From Alphaproteobacteria bacterium (GTDB lineage Bacteria > Pseudomonadota > Alphaproteobacteria > Rickettsiales > UBA8987), in the NCBI GenBank assembly GCA_023269645.1, contig JAHFPR010000132.1, positions 1 through 5,860 of the forward strand: DNA of 5,860 bases, read 5' to 3'. The position numbers and the translations under genes were made by a program. The notes below the pieces were generated by a model that ran no database searches, was not told the origin of the DNA, and was given only the letters and a program-made list of their open reading frames with translations. Positions 5,456-5,860 of this stretch are shown here, piece by piece; the stretch's first letter is position 1; every line of letters begins with the position of its first letter.

Positions 5456-5823
5456 TAACCGAAAACCACCACCGCCCACACCGCCGCAGCATTCACCAAG
5501 CTCACCAGCACCGCCGCGCTCGCAATATCCTTCGCGCGTTTGGAGAGCGGATGGCGTTCGCTGGAGATGCGCTCGACCGTGGTTTCAATCGCGCTGTTGA
5601 GCAATTCTACAATCAGCACCAGGAACAGGCTGAAAATCAGCAGCGCGCGCTCGCCGGAACTCACGTGCAGGAAAAAACTCACCGGCAGCATGATGGCGGC
5701 ACATATCAGCTCCACCCGGAACGCGGATTCGGTTCTGAACGCCGCACACAATCCTTCCCATGAATAGCCGAACGCCTTGATGAGGCGCGTGATTTCACTG
5801 GTTTTCGGCTTCGGGTTTTCCAT
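5455..5823 (-). CDS. dgkA: Diacylglycerol kinase, DgkA family
   Basis: This small integral-membrane kinase phosphorylates diacylglycerol to phosphatidic acid with ATP, recycling lipid by-products of envelope synthesis. It has 122 residues, matching the family size, with an N-terminal amphipathic region and three membrane helices (about 36-53, 60-78 and 100-120). The signature VELLNSAIETTVERI (72-86) includes E73, equivalent to the catalytic base E69 of the E. coli enzyme, N76 and the metal-binding E80. The conserved RTESAFRVE (30-38) supplies E32, and the HPLSKRAKD segment (91-99) supplies K98 and D99. All key residues are present, so it is probably active. The ATG at 5821-5823 lies three bases after the stop of a likely upstream reading frame, suggesting a minus-strand operon. 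Its TAG stop (5455-5457) is formed partly by the edge of the MITE-like element. Confidence 0.96.
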   Translation of the reverse strand: MENPKPKTSEITRLIKAFGYSWEGLCAAFRTESAFRVELICAAIMLPVSFFLHVSSGERALLIFSLFLVLIVELLNSAIETTVERISSERHPLSKRAKDIASAAVLVSLVNAAAVWAVVVFG

Positions 5824-5826
5824 GCC

Positions 5827-5860
5827 TTACACCCTTGTGATATGAATCTCCACCGGAGGA
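5827..5860 (-). CDS. Possible 3' end of an upstream gene, cut by window edge
   Basis: On the minus strand the frame entering from the right edge reads SPVEIHITRV and stops at TAA (5827-5829), three bases before the dgkA ATG. The tight spacing and protein-like residues suggest the tail of a co-transcribed gene. Ten codons are too few to name a family. One of the three frames would be open over this length by chance fairly often, so this is a weak call. Confidence 0.35.
   Translation of the reverse strand, partial: PPVEIHITRV

Noticed and set aside
5340..5460. The petC-dgkA palindrome as a simple intrinsic terminator
   Set aside because: The stem is far longer than a terminator, is nested, has TA-flanked perfect terminal repeats and lacks a T tract directly after the stem; a mobile element explains it better, although it may still end transcripts.

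Overview
The window looks like a piece of alphaproteobacterial chromosome. The strongest evidence is a three-gene cytochrome bc1 operon (Rieske protein, cytochrome b, cytochrome c1) in which cytochrome b and c1 are separate genes and the Rieske protein is of the ubiquinol type with a twin-arginine (Tat) membrane anchor. Coding regions are moderately GC-rich. The intergenic spaces carry several different palindromic repeats, as in repeat-rich alphaproteobacterial genomes. I cannot place the lineage more finely from sequence alone.

Layout. Positions 2-1231 (+) hold the 3' part of an rmuC-type gene that runs in from the left edge. A palindromic repeat (1233-1283) separates it from a convergent gene on the minus strand (1289-1978) for a secreted or periplasmic protein with Sel1-like repeats. 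The next stretch, 1979-2508 (530 bases), has no established gene but is not empty. It contains a long-range imperfect inverted repeat (2100-2247) enclosing smaller hairpins, then an intrinsic-terminator-like hairpin with a T tract (2251-2283), a possible 43-residue membrane protein (2303-2434) and a 12-base perfect palindrome (2439-2450). I read the first part as a candidate structured RNA or leader of unknown family. Next come petA (2509-3192), petB (3293-4549) and petC (4550-5314) on the plus strand. A palindromic repeat of a widespread type sits between petA and petB. After petC lies a MITE-like element (5350-5455) flanked by TA dinucleotides. Its right edge forms part of the stop codon of a convergent dgkA gene (5455-5823, minus strand). 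The last 34 bases probably hold the 3' end of another minus-strand gene just upstream of dgkA.

Functionally, petABC encodes respiratory complex III, which oxidises ubiquinol and reduces a c-type cytochrome while pumping protons. DgkA recycles diacylglycerol in the inner membrane. RmuC and the Sel1-like protein are unrelated housekeeping or accessory genes. The best leads for something new are the structured RNA/leader with mutually exclusive pairings upstream of the small ORF and petABC, the long N-terminal extension of the Rieske protein, and the MITE insertion in a stop codon. I see no defence system, CRISPR array, tRNA or rRNA.
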